From positions 322,501 through 386,500 of the forward strand of contig JAQJZZ010000019.1 of the NCBI GenBank assembly GCA_030077755.1: a DNA stretch of 64,000 bases. Reading direction: 5' to 3'. The translations under genes and the position numbers were made by a program. A model generated the notes under the pieces. That model was not told the origin of the DNA and did not search any database. It saw nothing but the letters and a program-made list of their open reading frames with translations. Shown here piece after piece: positions 11,694 through 22,204 of this stretch. The stretch comes from Filosporella fistucella (taxonomy: Eukaryota > Ascomycota > Leotiomycetes > Helotiales). Numbering within the stretch: position 1 is the first letter of the stretch; each line of letters starts with the position of its first letter.

Positions 11694-12646
11694 TCTATAT
11701 TCTTTCCTTCCGATTTCTAATTCCTAGATTTCGTATTCTGCAAGCTGGGAGGATGAAACAGAGGAATGCAAGATCGTTTAGTAAAAGGCGATAAAATTAA
11801 AGCTAATAATACTTCATGACTGTGTTGAAGAAATAAATAAGTTGAAGAAGATGAGAAATAGAGAGAGAGAGAGAGGAAGAAAGAACCCGAAGACAAAAAG
11901 AGAAAAGAGCTACCTCTATACCCAAGCTCCAAGCTCCGAGGTACTTACTAACACACGGCATACCAAAACCAGCCCTCCCCCCAACCTGTCATAGCTGTCA
12001 TAAACCCAGCTGTGCAGAGAGACCTGAAACCAGGCTTGGATTTCATATACCCGATTCATGTAGCCGAGGCACTCAAGTTGCATGGTGATCAGAAACGTTT
12101 TTGCGTGAAGTACAGGTTGTGAGTGTGAGTGAAAAGTGCGGGGTACTTGATCCCCCATTGTCCAAGCGTGGATTGGGCATCGCCCCGTATCTTGATGGGA
12201 AATGGCCGAAATAGGGAAGCCGAAGGGTCTCTCAGGACAAGATGGTGTGTATTTGTGTCAAAAGAACTTTGATAGACTGATAAATCGATAAACCGAGGAC
12301 GGTTCAAAGATTGCATAGCTCCGAGATCCTGAACGCATGGTAGGCGTATGGTAGACATGAGCATATATAGTTTCACCGTTATATGTGACAAGATGATAGT
12401 AATATTGACAAAAGTGGTAATTTTTAGATTTATATATTCTGCCTCTTTCTTCTCGCCGTTGAAATAAGAACAATCTTCCCAAACTCCTTACTACCAGGGT
12501 ATCCAACATATCATTCAAAACCTTCCACTCCCTCACAAATGAAACTCCAATAGCTATCGTATCGTCATGAAATATGCTTGCATCCTGTGCTCTTCATATG
12601 TACCGTACACCATTTCTCTATCCTGTACTTCATACCAGTATGACTC
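11694..12646. other. Intergenic, includes short GA microsatellite
   Basis: This holds the promoter side of the dehydrogenase and the 3' side of the BTB gene. A pyrimidine/purine-biased block lies at 11700-11900, with a (GA)n run near 11860-11875. No ORF resembles a protein family. Confidence 0.4.
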
Positions 12647-14194
12647 TCAAGATGTCTCATTCCATGGGAAATCGCGCTCGTGAACTTTCGTGCAGACGAG
12701 GTAGCTAGAGTTTGAGCCTTCGCCTAATAAGCTACTTCGCATAAGTGGTCGCACAATATCCCTTGCTGCGGATTTCATTTCCTCGAGCCTCTTCTCAAAC
12801 TTCTTGAGATTGTCTCGGGTGTATATTTCGGGTGTCAATTTCAGAAATTTCTTACACTCGTCGTGTAGCAAGTAATTAGATGGAGTGTTGCCCAAAGAGC
12901 GAAAGACACGGCCGAGATTGAAGCTTGCTGATTGAGCGTGTGATGAAGAAAGCTCCGATGATGGACCGAGAGGAGTAAACTGTTGAACAGTTGTATTTGT
13001 GTGATGAGTTCCTTGTACCGTGACTGTGACGGTGTTATTCCGATTATGGTGTCCATGACCGTTTCGAGAACCAGGAGTTCGTGGTGCAGGGGGTGGAGGT
13101 GGTGGAGATGTACTTTCAGCAAGCCATTGCCTGAACAAGGAAACGACAAGCCAATCCAAATATGAGTTATGAGGTGTAACTCTATCTCCTCTTGAGGTCA
13201 TAAGTGTCAGACGAAACAGTCTTGCCTCGATCTTTCCAACCATATCTGCCAAATCCTCTACTTTGTCCTCAATAATCTCTAAAACGGAATCTGGAAGCTG
13301 ATTCCGGATATGTCGTTCACCTATCGGCCACGCGCCTACCACATGTATAAGAGCTTCCTGAAAAATGGATTTCGACTGTGCGAGATAGCCGAGTTTGAGA
13401 TATGATGAGGGGTATTTTGCTATCTGCTTCCACAATCGAGACTGGAATTGCAGTAAATGATGATCGATTCGAGGACCCACAACTGCAAGTGCATCATATA
13501 AGTCTGCGATCGTGAGGAGAGATTTGCATTGTATGTATGCGGTCGCAATATCGATCGGATCAAGAGCTGGCGCATAATTGTAGAAAATCCTGAAGAGATT
13601 ATCATAATCATTCAAGAGGTCTTGATCTTCGTGGCTCAGTGGAGCTGCTGATGGTGGAGAGGTAAGAGAGAGGTTTGCGACTGAGCGGAAGAAAGATGGA
13701 TTCGAAGATGGTGGCTTGTTGCGGACTGGAGGAGGTCGAGTATCGCTGGATCCAAACAGAGAAACTTGCGTATCGGGCTTTTGTACCAGCATAGGAATAT
13801 CATCGGTGCCAGCTCCTGGGTCCAATTCGTATCGCCATTTCTTCTTCACTAAACTTGTCCTCGCTGACTCACTTCCAGAATCCTCTCCTATCCTGGCCAA
13901 TTCAGCTCCAGAATCTGGTGCCCTTGACCATTCTTGACTTGTACTTGCTTCGAAGAACCCAGAGCATTGAGCCAGTATTATTTTATGTAAGAGGTATCGA
14001 TTCGTTTGGGAGCCAGCCTTGACGATAATTTCGACATCGCCTGTATGACTGAAAACGGGAAATTCGTTCTGCGGAATGAATGAAGAACCTCCAGCATGTG
14101 ATCTTCCATGTCGTCGATGTCTTGAGGTTCTAGAAACGACAGAGGACGGCCCTCGAAGGGCCAGAGAGTGAGAAGGCTCCACGGTTGAGACCAT
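12647..14194 (-). CDS. BTB/POZ-domain protein
   Basis: One coding exon gives 515 aa. The open frame extends upstream to an ATG at 14278, but that part looks like a 49-nt leader intron (14270-14222) with donor GTACGT, a CTAAC branch site and an AAG acceptor, so I start at MVSTVEP (14194). Residues about 50-90 give a BTB-type N-terminal core: TGDVEIIVKAGSQTNRYLLH, then KIILAQCSGFFEAS. A low-complexity insert of about 110 residues follows. The second half of the fold continues near residue 210 (LFRIFYNYAPALDPIDIATA, then CKSLLTIADLYDALAVVGPRI). A BACK-like helical region comes next, then a Pro/Asn/Thr-rich linker (SPPPPPPAP, HHNRNNTVTVTVQ), and a helical C-terminus. BTB domains mediate dimerisation and often link substrates to Cul3 ligases. 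Here no Kelch, zinc-finger or MATH partner domain is visible, so the partner is unknown. Confidence 0.8.
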   Translation of the reverse strand: MVSTVEPSHSLALRGPSSVVSRTSRHRRHGRSHAGGSSFIPQNEFPVFSHTGDVEIIVKAGSQTNRYLLHKIILAQCSGFFEASTSQEWSRAPDSGAELARIGEDSGSESARTSLVKKKWRYELDPGAGTDDIPMLVQKPDTQVSLFGSSDTRPPPVRNKPPSSNPSFFRSVANLSLTSPPSAAPLSHEDQDLLNDYDNLFRIFYNYAPALDPIDIATAYIQCKSLLTIADLYDALAVVGPRIDHHLLQFQSRLWKQIAKYPSSYLKLGYLAQSKSIFQEALIHVVGAWPIGERHIRNQLPDSVLEIIEDKVEDLADMVGKIEARLFRLTLMTSRGDRVTPHNSYLDWLVVSLFRQWLAESTSPPPPPPAPRTPGSRNGHGHHNRNNTVTVTVQGTHHTNTTVQQFTPLGPSSELSSSHAQSASFNLGRVFRSLGNTPSNYLLHDECKKFLKLTPEIYTRDNLKKFEKRLEEMKSAARDIVRPLMRSSLLGEGSNSSYLVCTKVHERDFPWNETS

Positions 14195-14221
14195 TGTTTG
14201 TGCAGTATTATTTCGCCAGGT

Positions 14222-14270
14222 CTTGTTTAGGGTTAGTTTTGCATAGATACCGAAAATGAGATTGACGTAC
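14222..14270 (-). other. Probable 5'-leader intron of the BTB gene
   Basis: On the minus strand the block begins GTACGT, contains CTAACCCTAAACAAG and ends with an AG. It lies just before the chosen start of the BTB protein, and removing it discards a non-family-like N-terminal extension of 28 residues. Confidence 0.5.
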
Positions 14271-14279
14271 CTATTCAAT

Positions 14280-15737
14280 AGTTGTGTACCATCTTTGCGC
14301 AGACGTAGGAAACTTCGCAGCTGTAATCTGTCGCCTCAATGTATACAGTCGTATGTTCTTGCCTTCTATGCGCGACTCCTTTTCACTCCACCACGGCTTT
14401 TACCTTCCCAAAGTCTCGATGAGACCAAGTAAGGTATCTACCTACTAAAAGCTGTCTCTCGGCGACTCCTTCGAAATCACGAAACGCGTCGACCTTTCTC
14501 GTCAACAAAGCACTACCAGCAACAAACAAAGCAGCTCCCCTTGGAATCTCCGACTCACTCACACATTCACGCACTCACTCAGTTCATCGCGCTCGAGCGC
14601 AGTGCAGCGCAACGCAGCGCAGTTACTAGTCGAGCAGGCTCAGGGAGTCAGGGCAGTCGAGTGTGGCGATAGGGGATCACAAGCAAGTTCTTGGTCTACT
14701 GTGGCCCAATGACCTTGCAGACGCAGCAAACTGGGTGCAGCAACAGCCACTTTCGCCCATCAAATCAGTTATGGTTGCAACGCATGCAGGTCTTGGACGA
14801 GCTGGTCTCTGCTGGTCCGCAGTGTCCAGTCCTTTGCCAGCAAAACCAGAGACCTGAAAGTCCTGGTCCTCGGCTGCTTCTGACCCGTTCGAGTGGTCTG
14901 CAGTAAGCCTTCAGGTGCATTGGCGGCCAGTGTCGGCCCAATCGTTGCTGGGTACCAGGGAAAAAGGATGGTAGAGTTTATCGCCTTCATAAAGTCTGCA
15001 TATCATTTGTGCGCTCTTTGTCCAGTCACAGCAGATGCTTCCAACTTATCGGGGTTTCATAATGCCTGCATATCCTCTGGGTGTTCGTTGCACAAGACAC
15101 GTCTCTTCCTTTTTCGCTTCAGCTTCATAAAGTTCACAAACTTTGCATATCTTTGTGCACTCTTTGCCCGGCTACGGCAGGCATCTGATTGGTAAATTGG
15201 ATGGAGTTTACACACTATACTATTCTTGTCTACTCTTCATAAAATCCTCACTTTGTGCAGTTATTCGCTCTTGCATAAATTGTCCACCCTGCAATTTGTG
15301 CATTATTTTGTGGATGAGAGTGCCGCTGTTCCATTGGTGGAGCACCACTTCATAAGTCATGCATTATTTGTGGGCGACTGGATTTCAGCTCTATACCTAC
15401 AGTAGAGGAAACTTGGAAACTATCGTCACATGGTTACAAGTTTTTCATCACATGAGTCGTGTAAAAAGTAGATCAGTATGAAGTCATTTCAAACTTTGAC
15501 TCGTGTTAAAAAGCTGTTAACATATGCTGCTTGCAGCCACGGCCAGTGGCTAATGCAAATGACCATCCCGAAGCCATCCCAGACCACCTATTCCAATGCT
15601 GTTGTACATTTGTATCCCCATTTATATAGAGAACCCCCAGCCTGCCCAGATGCAAACCAGCTCCGACCAGCCAAACACCATTTGAAAAGCAAAGAACCCT
15701 TTTTTAAAATCCGTCCATGTCTCTCATAAAATGGCCG
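14280..15737. other. Intergenic with diverged direct repeats
   Basis: The left end is the promoter of the BTB gene. A short GCAGTGCAGCGCAACGCAGC tract sits at about 14599-14622. Two imperfect direct copies of a TTCATAAAGT...GCATATC...TTTGTGCRCTCTTTGYCC unit lie at about 14987-15040 and 15122-15190, with a further weak copy near 15234-15285. No protein-coding frame was recognised. Confidence 0.45.
14987..15190 (+). repeat. Imperfect direct repeat, two to three copies
   Basis: Copy A (about 14987-15040) and copy B (about 15122-15190) share CTTCATAAAGT, GCATATC, TTTGTGC, CTCTTTG and a C-rich end in the same order, with one 10-base insertion in B. A shorter third match starts near 15234 (CTTCATAAAATCCTCACTTT). 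The copies are diverged, which suggests an old duplication. Confidence 0.45.
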
Positions 15738-16926
15738 TTAACTCATATCCATTTCAACCTCCACCGTCTGTGCGTTGGCAACATTTTCTCCTTGTCTCAA
15801 ATCATTTCCATTAGTCGTTGGCGCATTACCATTTATAAAATGTTCCATACCATCCATAACATGCTGTCCATTCATCACTGGTTGCACGGCTTCGGGCTTT
15901 GGTGTAGCACCAGCCTCCAAAACCTGCTCGCCATCGAACAGAGGCACGGGACCTTGGAGATTGATCCAAGTCTTTTCGAGACTTGCGCTGACTAGTCGTC
16001 CCTGCTTCAAATCCTCTCCGAATAAGAAGTAGCCCTCATTAGCTTCGACAAGGTAACTGGCTAGACCCTTACTCTGAAGCCTTATCTTTGGATCAGTGAC
16101 AGGAAAGTGGTTCTCGATGAATTTGGCCCAACCACGAGCTGCTGCTTGAATATCTGTATCGGCGTTGTTGATGGACGACCATCCGATACCCAAGTGACGG
16201 GTGAAGTCATCGACAGTTGGCTCAGAATGTCGTTCCGGTGATCCAGGATCGACTAATGTACCATTACTCGAAACCTCCTCAATGATTGATGGTGTCGCGG
16301 TGAGATTCAGCCGTTGACTTTTCGCAGCGCGAAGCATAGGCCTCTCTGGAGTTGTGATTGGTAAGAGGGCAATCGCCTTGGCCTTCTCTTCTTCGGCTTT
16401 CTCTTCAGCCCAGGTTCCGGTCTGACTGCCAGCTTCGAGCGCATATCCACCAGGTTTTATGAGTGTCATTCCTTCTCCATATTCCCACTCTTCTTCGTTC
16501 TCTGGAAGCTTTTGAACTACTGGTGGTTGTACAGGGAAGTATTCGTCTTCTAGATTCGGCGCCGCCTCATCGCGTGAGCGTTTCCGTCCTGCCGCGGAAG
16601 AAGGGGTGGATTGAGATGGGGTCAGATTCGACCATGAAGAGTTCAACGGCGATTGATGAGCGCCATTGGTGAATGGTGTATTGAAACTTGGCCTGTTTGA
16701 GTTCATGTTGAAGGAAGGCTGTGGATCTTGTTAGTTGCTTATTCCAATATGTTGAATCTCGAATGGGTAGGGAAAACAGGCCATTCTCAAAACTGATTGC
16801 GGCCAAACAGCCTGAGAGTGGCCCTCTATGCGCCTAACATTTCTGGAAAACACTCACTTGTGGTGGATGTTGAGGCGGTAAGACAAGAACAGGTGAAGAT
16901 GAGAAAGAGTTGTCGAAGAATCTCAT
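15738..16926 (-). CDS. Fungal protein of unknown function (two exons)
   Basis: The large exon is 16718-15738. A first exon, 16926-16858, encodes 23 residues beginning MRFFDNSFSSSPVLVLPPQH. It is joined across an intron with a GTGAGT donor, CTAAC branch site and CAG acceptor, giving 349 aa in phase. An alternative start inside exon 2 (16706) would lose this part. The N-terminal third is Ser/Asn/Pro-rich with a basic cluster AGRKRSRDE that could serve as a nuclear signal. A conserved-looking stretch follows (EEEWEYGEGMTLIKPGGYAL), then an acidic Lys/Ala/Glu helix, and a globular part of about 95 residues (DDFTRHLGIGWSSINNADTD to SLEKTWINLQGPVPLFDGEQ). The tail is Asn/Gly/Met-rich. I do not recognise a named domain; nuclear location is only an inference from the basic cluster. 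Confidence 0.7.
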
Positions 16927-18348
16927 GGTTAGACTGTAAGTGAGTGGATGATGGAAGATTATGGAAGTGAGTTAAGAGAGATAAGTGAATACCCCAATTG
17001 AAGATGAAGAGTGAAGAAGGAGGAAAGAGAGATGCGGTGTGAGAATACTTATGAGGTGTGGATGAAAGAAAGAGAGAGCTGAGAGGACGCAAGTTCAGAT
17101 GTAAGAAACGGAAAGGCTGCTTTGCTTGGTTGACTGGGAGGCAGCAAGCGGAAAGCTCCATGATTGGATTCGGATTTGGCACAAGTTCATGAAGACAAGC
17201 TAGGCAATTATGGGACTAGCTGCAAATCTGGGCCATCATCGACAAACATGGGTGATGATTGGGTGGGTAGTAGAGTGTGTGGGGCGGTCAAGAGACAAGG
17301 AGACCCCTTTTGTCAAAGCGTGCACTTTTCCCCGCTGTCTCGAAAGTGCATGGCTGGTTGGTCAGGTTTGGTCTGAGGATGGCGCACCTCTCCCGGGCCT
17401 TGGCAGGCTGAGGTGTGCTGCGAAGGAGTTCCTGAATTTTGAGGACAGATTTGAGGTTCACATTTCTGGCATTCAGTTGGAGGCGAGTGGAGGTGGAGTG
17501 AAAGATGGCAGAGAACATCTGGTGTAAAGTGGACAGCACGTGAGTGAGTTGGAAAGCTTTTGTTCTATTTTGATTGCAAAATGAATCCAAGATGTCAAAT
17601 ATCTTCTACAGAATCAGTTCCATTATTTCCATTTAATTCTAGAGATGTAGTGGATTACTAGATCATGTGATCTTCACTTGACTTCCATTTCATGTGACCC
17701 TCGGGTTTCGGACTTTGGATGTTGAGGAACCTTACTACTGGGTCGGTAAACGACGAAAAGGAATCGAAGACGACGACGACCACTTATCAAACAAAAGGAA
17801 CGAGGATACCTACGGCTAGTACGGGTCAGGATAAGACCTAGAGGCATGTGGGATAACGACAGCCGGAGAAGTACTCCGCACTCCATGACGGACTGCCAGC
17901 TTCCCTCTACGCCGACTCCCTCCATTATTCTCGTTAGCTTCATTGCCGTCATGTCACGAATGCTTGTTACGTATGCTATTGTACTAGCTTCATTGAATTG
18001 ACGTGCGATCTGCTATGAAGTGTACCAGCAATGATGGAGGAGAACAGTCGAGTATTTGAATCAGGTCGGGCTGAATCGCTGATCAGTTCATTGCCGTGTA
18101 GAGGTTGATAATATGTATTTATATGAGGAGAGTTTCTCTTTACCTAGATCCGAGAGAGTGCGGCTCTAGATACATTCTTTGCAGTTCCACAAAGACATGA
18201 AAATGCTTTACCCACAGTCTTTTCTTTCTAGCTCTCCTTTACAGCCGCCTCTGGCATTGATCTATCTTGCCTAGACTTTCCAATCGTTGTCTTGGTAAGA
18301 CTGGAGACCTTTGACTCTCTATTCATAACTTACAATTGACTTTTCTCG
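16927..18348. other. Intergenic, no gene seen
   Basis: The segment carries the promoter of the gene on its left (purine-rich 16930-17100) and then mixed-composition DNA. ORFs of 70-105 codons on both strands show no family features. The end leads into the esterase relic. Confidence 0.4.
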
Positions 18349-18870
18349 ATGGCGCTATGCCAGACATGTTCCACAAAAATCAACCAAACATCTGCTCTCG
18401 GAATGCCATATGCTACCTATGCTAATATGCGGTTTGCTTAACCTTCTATTGGAGATCTTCGCTTCCGAAAACCAAAGACGCCTCCTCCTACTTCACTAGA
18501 AGTGCAAAATGGGGTTGTTCCATTTAATTCAACGAATTGCTTGCAGGTACGCTTTTGCTTCTCCTGATATCTTCAATTCATTGATACTGATTCATATCAG
18601 GCAATCCCACAGTATTTTGAACTCGGTAATCTCAACAGCACTTCATGGGGAAGTGAGGATTGCCTCTTCCTTGACGTAATAGTGCCACAAGGCGTCAAGC
18701 AAGGAGACTCCGTTCCCGCTCTGCATTGGATATGAGGCGGGAAGTGCGGAGGTCGAGAATAGGAGGTGGATGAATGTTACGGCGGATGGGTGTGAGGCTG
18801 TGGATGGGGAGGTTATGAAGGGGTTGAGAAGGAGGTGTGAGAGTATTATGGGGGTTTTTTCGGACGGATG
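18349..18870 (+). pseudogene. Carboxylesterase (type B) pseudogene, internally deleted
   Basis: From the ATG at 18349 the frame reads GMPYATYANMRFA, stop, then PSIGDLRFRKPKTPPPTSLE. That matches the N-terminal G-x-x-YA...RF..P...LRF..P signature of carboxylesterase/cholinesterase-type alpha/beta hydrolases. A GTACGC...CAG intron (about 18547-18600) leads to WGSEDCLFLDVIVPQGV, equal to the conserved SEDCL-LNV block. The next signature, normally W-x-HGGG, reads ALHWI, stop, GGKCGG. After it the frame jumps to about 45 residues (NVTADGCEAVDGEVMKGLRR, then RCE) that look like the C-terminal end of such an enzyme. The central part with the catalytic Ser, Glu and His is absent. Two in-frame stops plus the deletion make this a relic. 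No activity is expected. Confidence 0.75.
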
Positions 18871-18874
18871 AGGA

Positions 18875-19853
18875 TGGTTGGTGATGGTTGTGTAGGATTT
18901 ATTGGATATCAGGGTATAAACATATATATGCAATTGATTCTATTGCTAGTTCTGTAGTATTTCTTTGAGATTTATAAATATCAAGCTGAGAAGTGGCGGT
19001 AGTCTTGCACGAGCGAACAAAGACACACTAATTAATCAGATCCAACCTACTCCGGTTCCAAGATGTCTCTAATTTCATTGTATTCCACAAGTACACAGAC
19101 CACACAACGGATCTATGAGAGAATTGCTAGACCATGTCATTAGATTTTCTGTCAATATGCAAATCTTAAGAAGAACTCTCGAGGTTGGTTCAGAAACGGT
19201 CAGTGGGAGTCATGTCCGGATAGGGATGAAACAATCAACTTGGACCAGAAGTGGTGGCACCTTTAAGAACTCACCTACAATTTATCTATCTATTTAACCA
19301 TTTTGGGATGCTCAAAATTGATGATGAAGCCCGAGATGGAATCTAATTCCATTTAGCTTAGATACCTATTTGGAGAAAGCTAGATCACGTGATTATTCTT
19401 TGGAAAAGCAAGTTACATCCACAATATACTGGTGTAATGAGATAGCCTTAATGTGGGATATATGAGTGTCAAAGAATAAAGTGTTAGTAGGTAGCCTGTT
19501 TACTTGCAATTACCTCAACCAACATGTTCACGTGACTAAGATAGCTTTTCCATACCATTTCATATGCAAATTTTGGAGAAAGTAGTAGTCTGAGCTGCTC
19601 ATGGGGGTTCAAAATCATCACCGAAGTAATAGACAAAGCTTATATGAGGCGCTCATCTGCTTCGACGTCCAAATCTAAGGAGTCGAAATTAGACTCATGC
19701 TCCAAAAGCAATCTCTCAACTGAATCTGCAGCACCATCTCTACCGATCTTGGGCACTAAACTCTATTACATTCCGCCATTGTCTTGAAGAAACTTTAAGC
19801 TGTAGGGTCCATCCAAAACATGTTACTTCATCGAACAGTAAAAACGACCCGCA
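18875..19853. other. Intergenic, no confident gene
   Basis: AT-rich DNA. On the minus strand at about 19640-19755 a 38-codon frame ends SLDLDVEADERLI and looks faintly protein-like, but no start or partner exon could be joined to it. I do not call it. Confidence 0.35.
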
Positions 19854-20021
19854 ATGACGATGGAGCAATGCAAAAAATACCTCCCGTCTGATGCCAGATT
19901 AGATGCTTATCGCACGCGCAACAATCTCACTTTCGATTATGCTGGTATGCCTGAATTTTCGGAAATGACAATGGGGCTTGGCGCCAGTGACGAACAATGC
20001 GCCTCGCCGGCCACGCAATAA
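19854..20021 (+). other. 55-codon upstream ORF before the calponin-homology gene
   Basis: An ATG-initiated frame starts MTMEQCKKYLPSDARLDAYR, passes FDYAGMPEFSE and ends TAA at 20019-20021, 63 bases before the ATG of the next gene. It lies in the probable 5' leader and could lower translation of the main ORF. It could also be a small independent protein. I do not recognise a family. Confidence 0.4.
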
Positions 20022-20084
20022 AACAGAAGTTGATCAAGAACTTTGTTGTTGCTACTCCAACAAAAGTTACACAATCAGACAATC

Positions 20085-22204
20085 ATGGCGTCTGTTACTT
20101 CTCTTGATAAGGATATGCGCAAATTACGCTTGGACAGATATACACCGCAAGCTGCCGGTGAAGTAAGGACTTTCATCGAAGAATCGCTGGGTGAGAGTCT
20201 TGGGCCAAAAGGAGAGGATCTGTTGGCGCTGTTGAAAGATGGAGTTGCGCTGTGCAAGTGAGTATCTTTGTGTGCGCATATGTAGAAGAGTTGACTGATG
20301 TTTTTGTGTCCAGGCTCGTCAATGCCGCTGTGCCAAATGCCCTGCGATTCAAAGCCAGGGCCGTAATGCCTTTCGTACAAATGGAGAACATCTCACTCTT
20401 CCTCGAAGCATGCCGAAAACCTCCCTTCAACTTACAGTCGCACGATGTATTCCTCACAGTGGATTTGTTCGAATCCAAGGATCCGGCGCAAGTCTTACAG
20501 TGTCTTGGTGCTTTCAGTAGAGCTGCGAATCGCATAAATCCATCTCGATTTCCAACCCCTATTGGAGGCAAATCGCGAGGTGTTATGAGTCCGCAGGGTA
20601 CGGGAACAGGACTTGTTGGCGGCGGTAGTTATGGAAACCGGGGACGCGGGGTATCGAATGCCAGCAATACTTCATCAGCATACAATCCAGGCGCGAGACC
20701 TGTGACCTCCTTGACACCTACAAGAACTGGCGACTCAAATAGCGGAAGGTGGAGTCCTACGAAAAACTCAACTGGTCCCATGTCACCAGGTGTCAGCAGT
20801 TGGAGCAAAAAAGCTGACGAAGGCGCTACTTCTCCAGCATGGAATATCGCGCAATACGGATACATGGGTGGCGCGAGTCAAGGCAATTTGGGAGTTTCAT
20901 TTGGTGGCAGACGACAAATTACAAGTGCTGGTCCACATGTACCAAATATGGCAGAGAAGGAGAAACGGCGCCGGGAGCAGGAAGCCGAGGAGGAACGTTT
21001 GCGAGTAGAAGCAGAGGAGGCGGAACGGAGACGACTTGAGGAGCAGGCAGCAGAAGAAGAACGTGCTCGGATCGCTGAGGAGCAGAGATGGGCCGAGGAA
21101 ACCCGGAGAGTAAGAGAAAATGAACGCAGAAAAGCAGAGGAGGAGAAGCGGAAGTGGGAAGAGGATGAGCGGAAATGGCAAATTGAAGAGGAAGCACGGC
21201 AGAAGGAAGAACGAGAGGCGGAGGCCAGACTACAAGCAGAGCGAAAACGGGCCCGTGGAAATAGTGATGCTCGATTAAGAGGTCAATTTTTAAGCCAGTA
21301 TCAAGCGGAGAATGGAGCATCGAATGGCAACAGCAATGGTTCTTCAGAGAGCAGCCGAATCAAGGAACTCGAACGAGAGCTTGAGCAAGCACGGGAACGA
21401 GAGCGTGAATACGAGCGCGAACGACAAGCCAAGATCGCTCAACGCAGCCGTCATGCCGTAGAAGATCACGATCTAGCTGTTCGCATGAAGGAGGAAAATA
21501 AAATCCGATCACGGTCACGAAGCCGTCCTAGAGCACCATCACGAAAAAAAAGCGATGAGGCATGGCGTGAAGACGAGCGAGATTATCTCCGCAAACAATG
21601 GGCACAGCACTCCTCTGATGAGCCAAACGCCAGACCAGCTAAATCACCTCGCCCTCTCCCAGAACCTACTCCTACTCTTCCACCTCGAGTCGTGAAGCAC
21701 AATACCGGCTCTTCCCGTCCTCTCCCAGATCCAGCTAAATACGCATCATCACCGGCTCCTCAACCCTTCTCCACAAACCAGAACCGAACAGACCGCTACC
21801 TATCCTCCAACCCCGCCCCAAAACAATCTCAGCCAAACACCATCTACTCCAATGAAATTGGTGGCTTTGACAGCGCAGCAGAGCGCGACGCAGAAGATAA
21901 ACGCCGTGTTCAAAGTCAGCAGAAGACAAAAGCCGGAGGCTGGGCATCTAAATCTCTTCTAGAAAGAGAAATGGAGATGGAGAGGCAGAGACAGCAGGAA
22001 TGGGAAGAATCGCAAAAGGAGTTGAAGGGCAAAGTGGCCAAAGGTGATGGAGTTGATGGAATTGGGGGTGGGATAGGGGGAAAGTGGGATGTTAATCAAT
22101 GGACGGGGTACACAGGAGGTGATTCTCAGAATAGAGGAGCCCAAGGTATTGGAAGCGGGCGGAGGCAGATTGTTGGGCCTAGACCACCGCCTCCTGGGAG
22201 ATGA
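20085..22204 (+). CDS. Calponin-homology (transgelin-like) coiled-coil protein
   Basis: Exon 1 (20085-20257) and exon 2 (20314-22204) join in phase across a GTGAGT...CAG intron to give 687 aa. Residues about 1-150 form a single CH domain of the calponin/transgelin type. It begins SVTSLDKDMRKLRLDRYTPQ and carries LLALLKDGVALCKLVNA, FVQMENISLFLEACRK, VFLTVDLFESKDPAQVLQCL and GAFSRAANR. Such domains bind or bundle actin filaments. A Ser/Gly-rich linker follows. A strongly charged coiled coil (about 290-420, Glu/Arg-rich with repeated EEERLRVEAEEAERRRLEEQ style) comes next, then an RS-rich patch (SRSRSRPRAPSRKKS), a Pro-rich region with LPEPTPTLPPRV, and a C-terminal basic/Gly-rich tail. Yeast Scp1-type transgelins are about 200 aa, so the long tail is a filamentous-fungal extension. 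A role at cortical actin is likely by family, but the partners of the tail are not shown. Confidence 0.85.

Noticed and set aside
14599..14622. GCAGTGCAGCGCAACGCAGC tract, similar to one at about 54672
   Set aside because: Simple-sequence similarity only; too short to claim a shared element.
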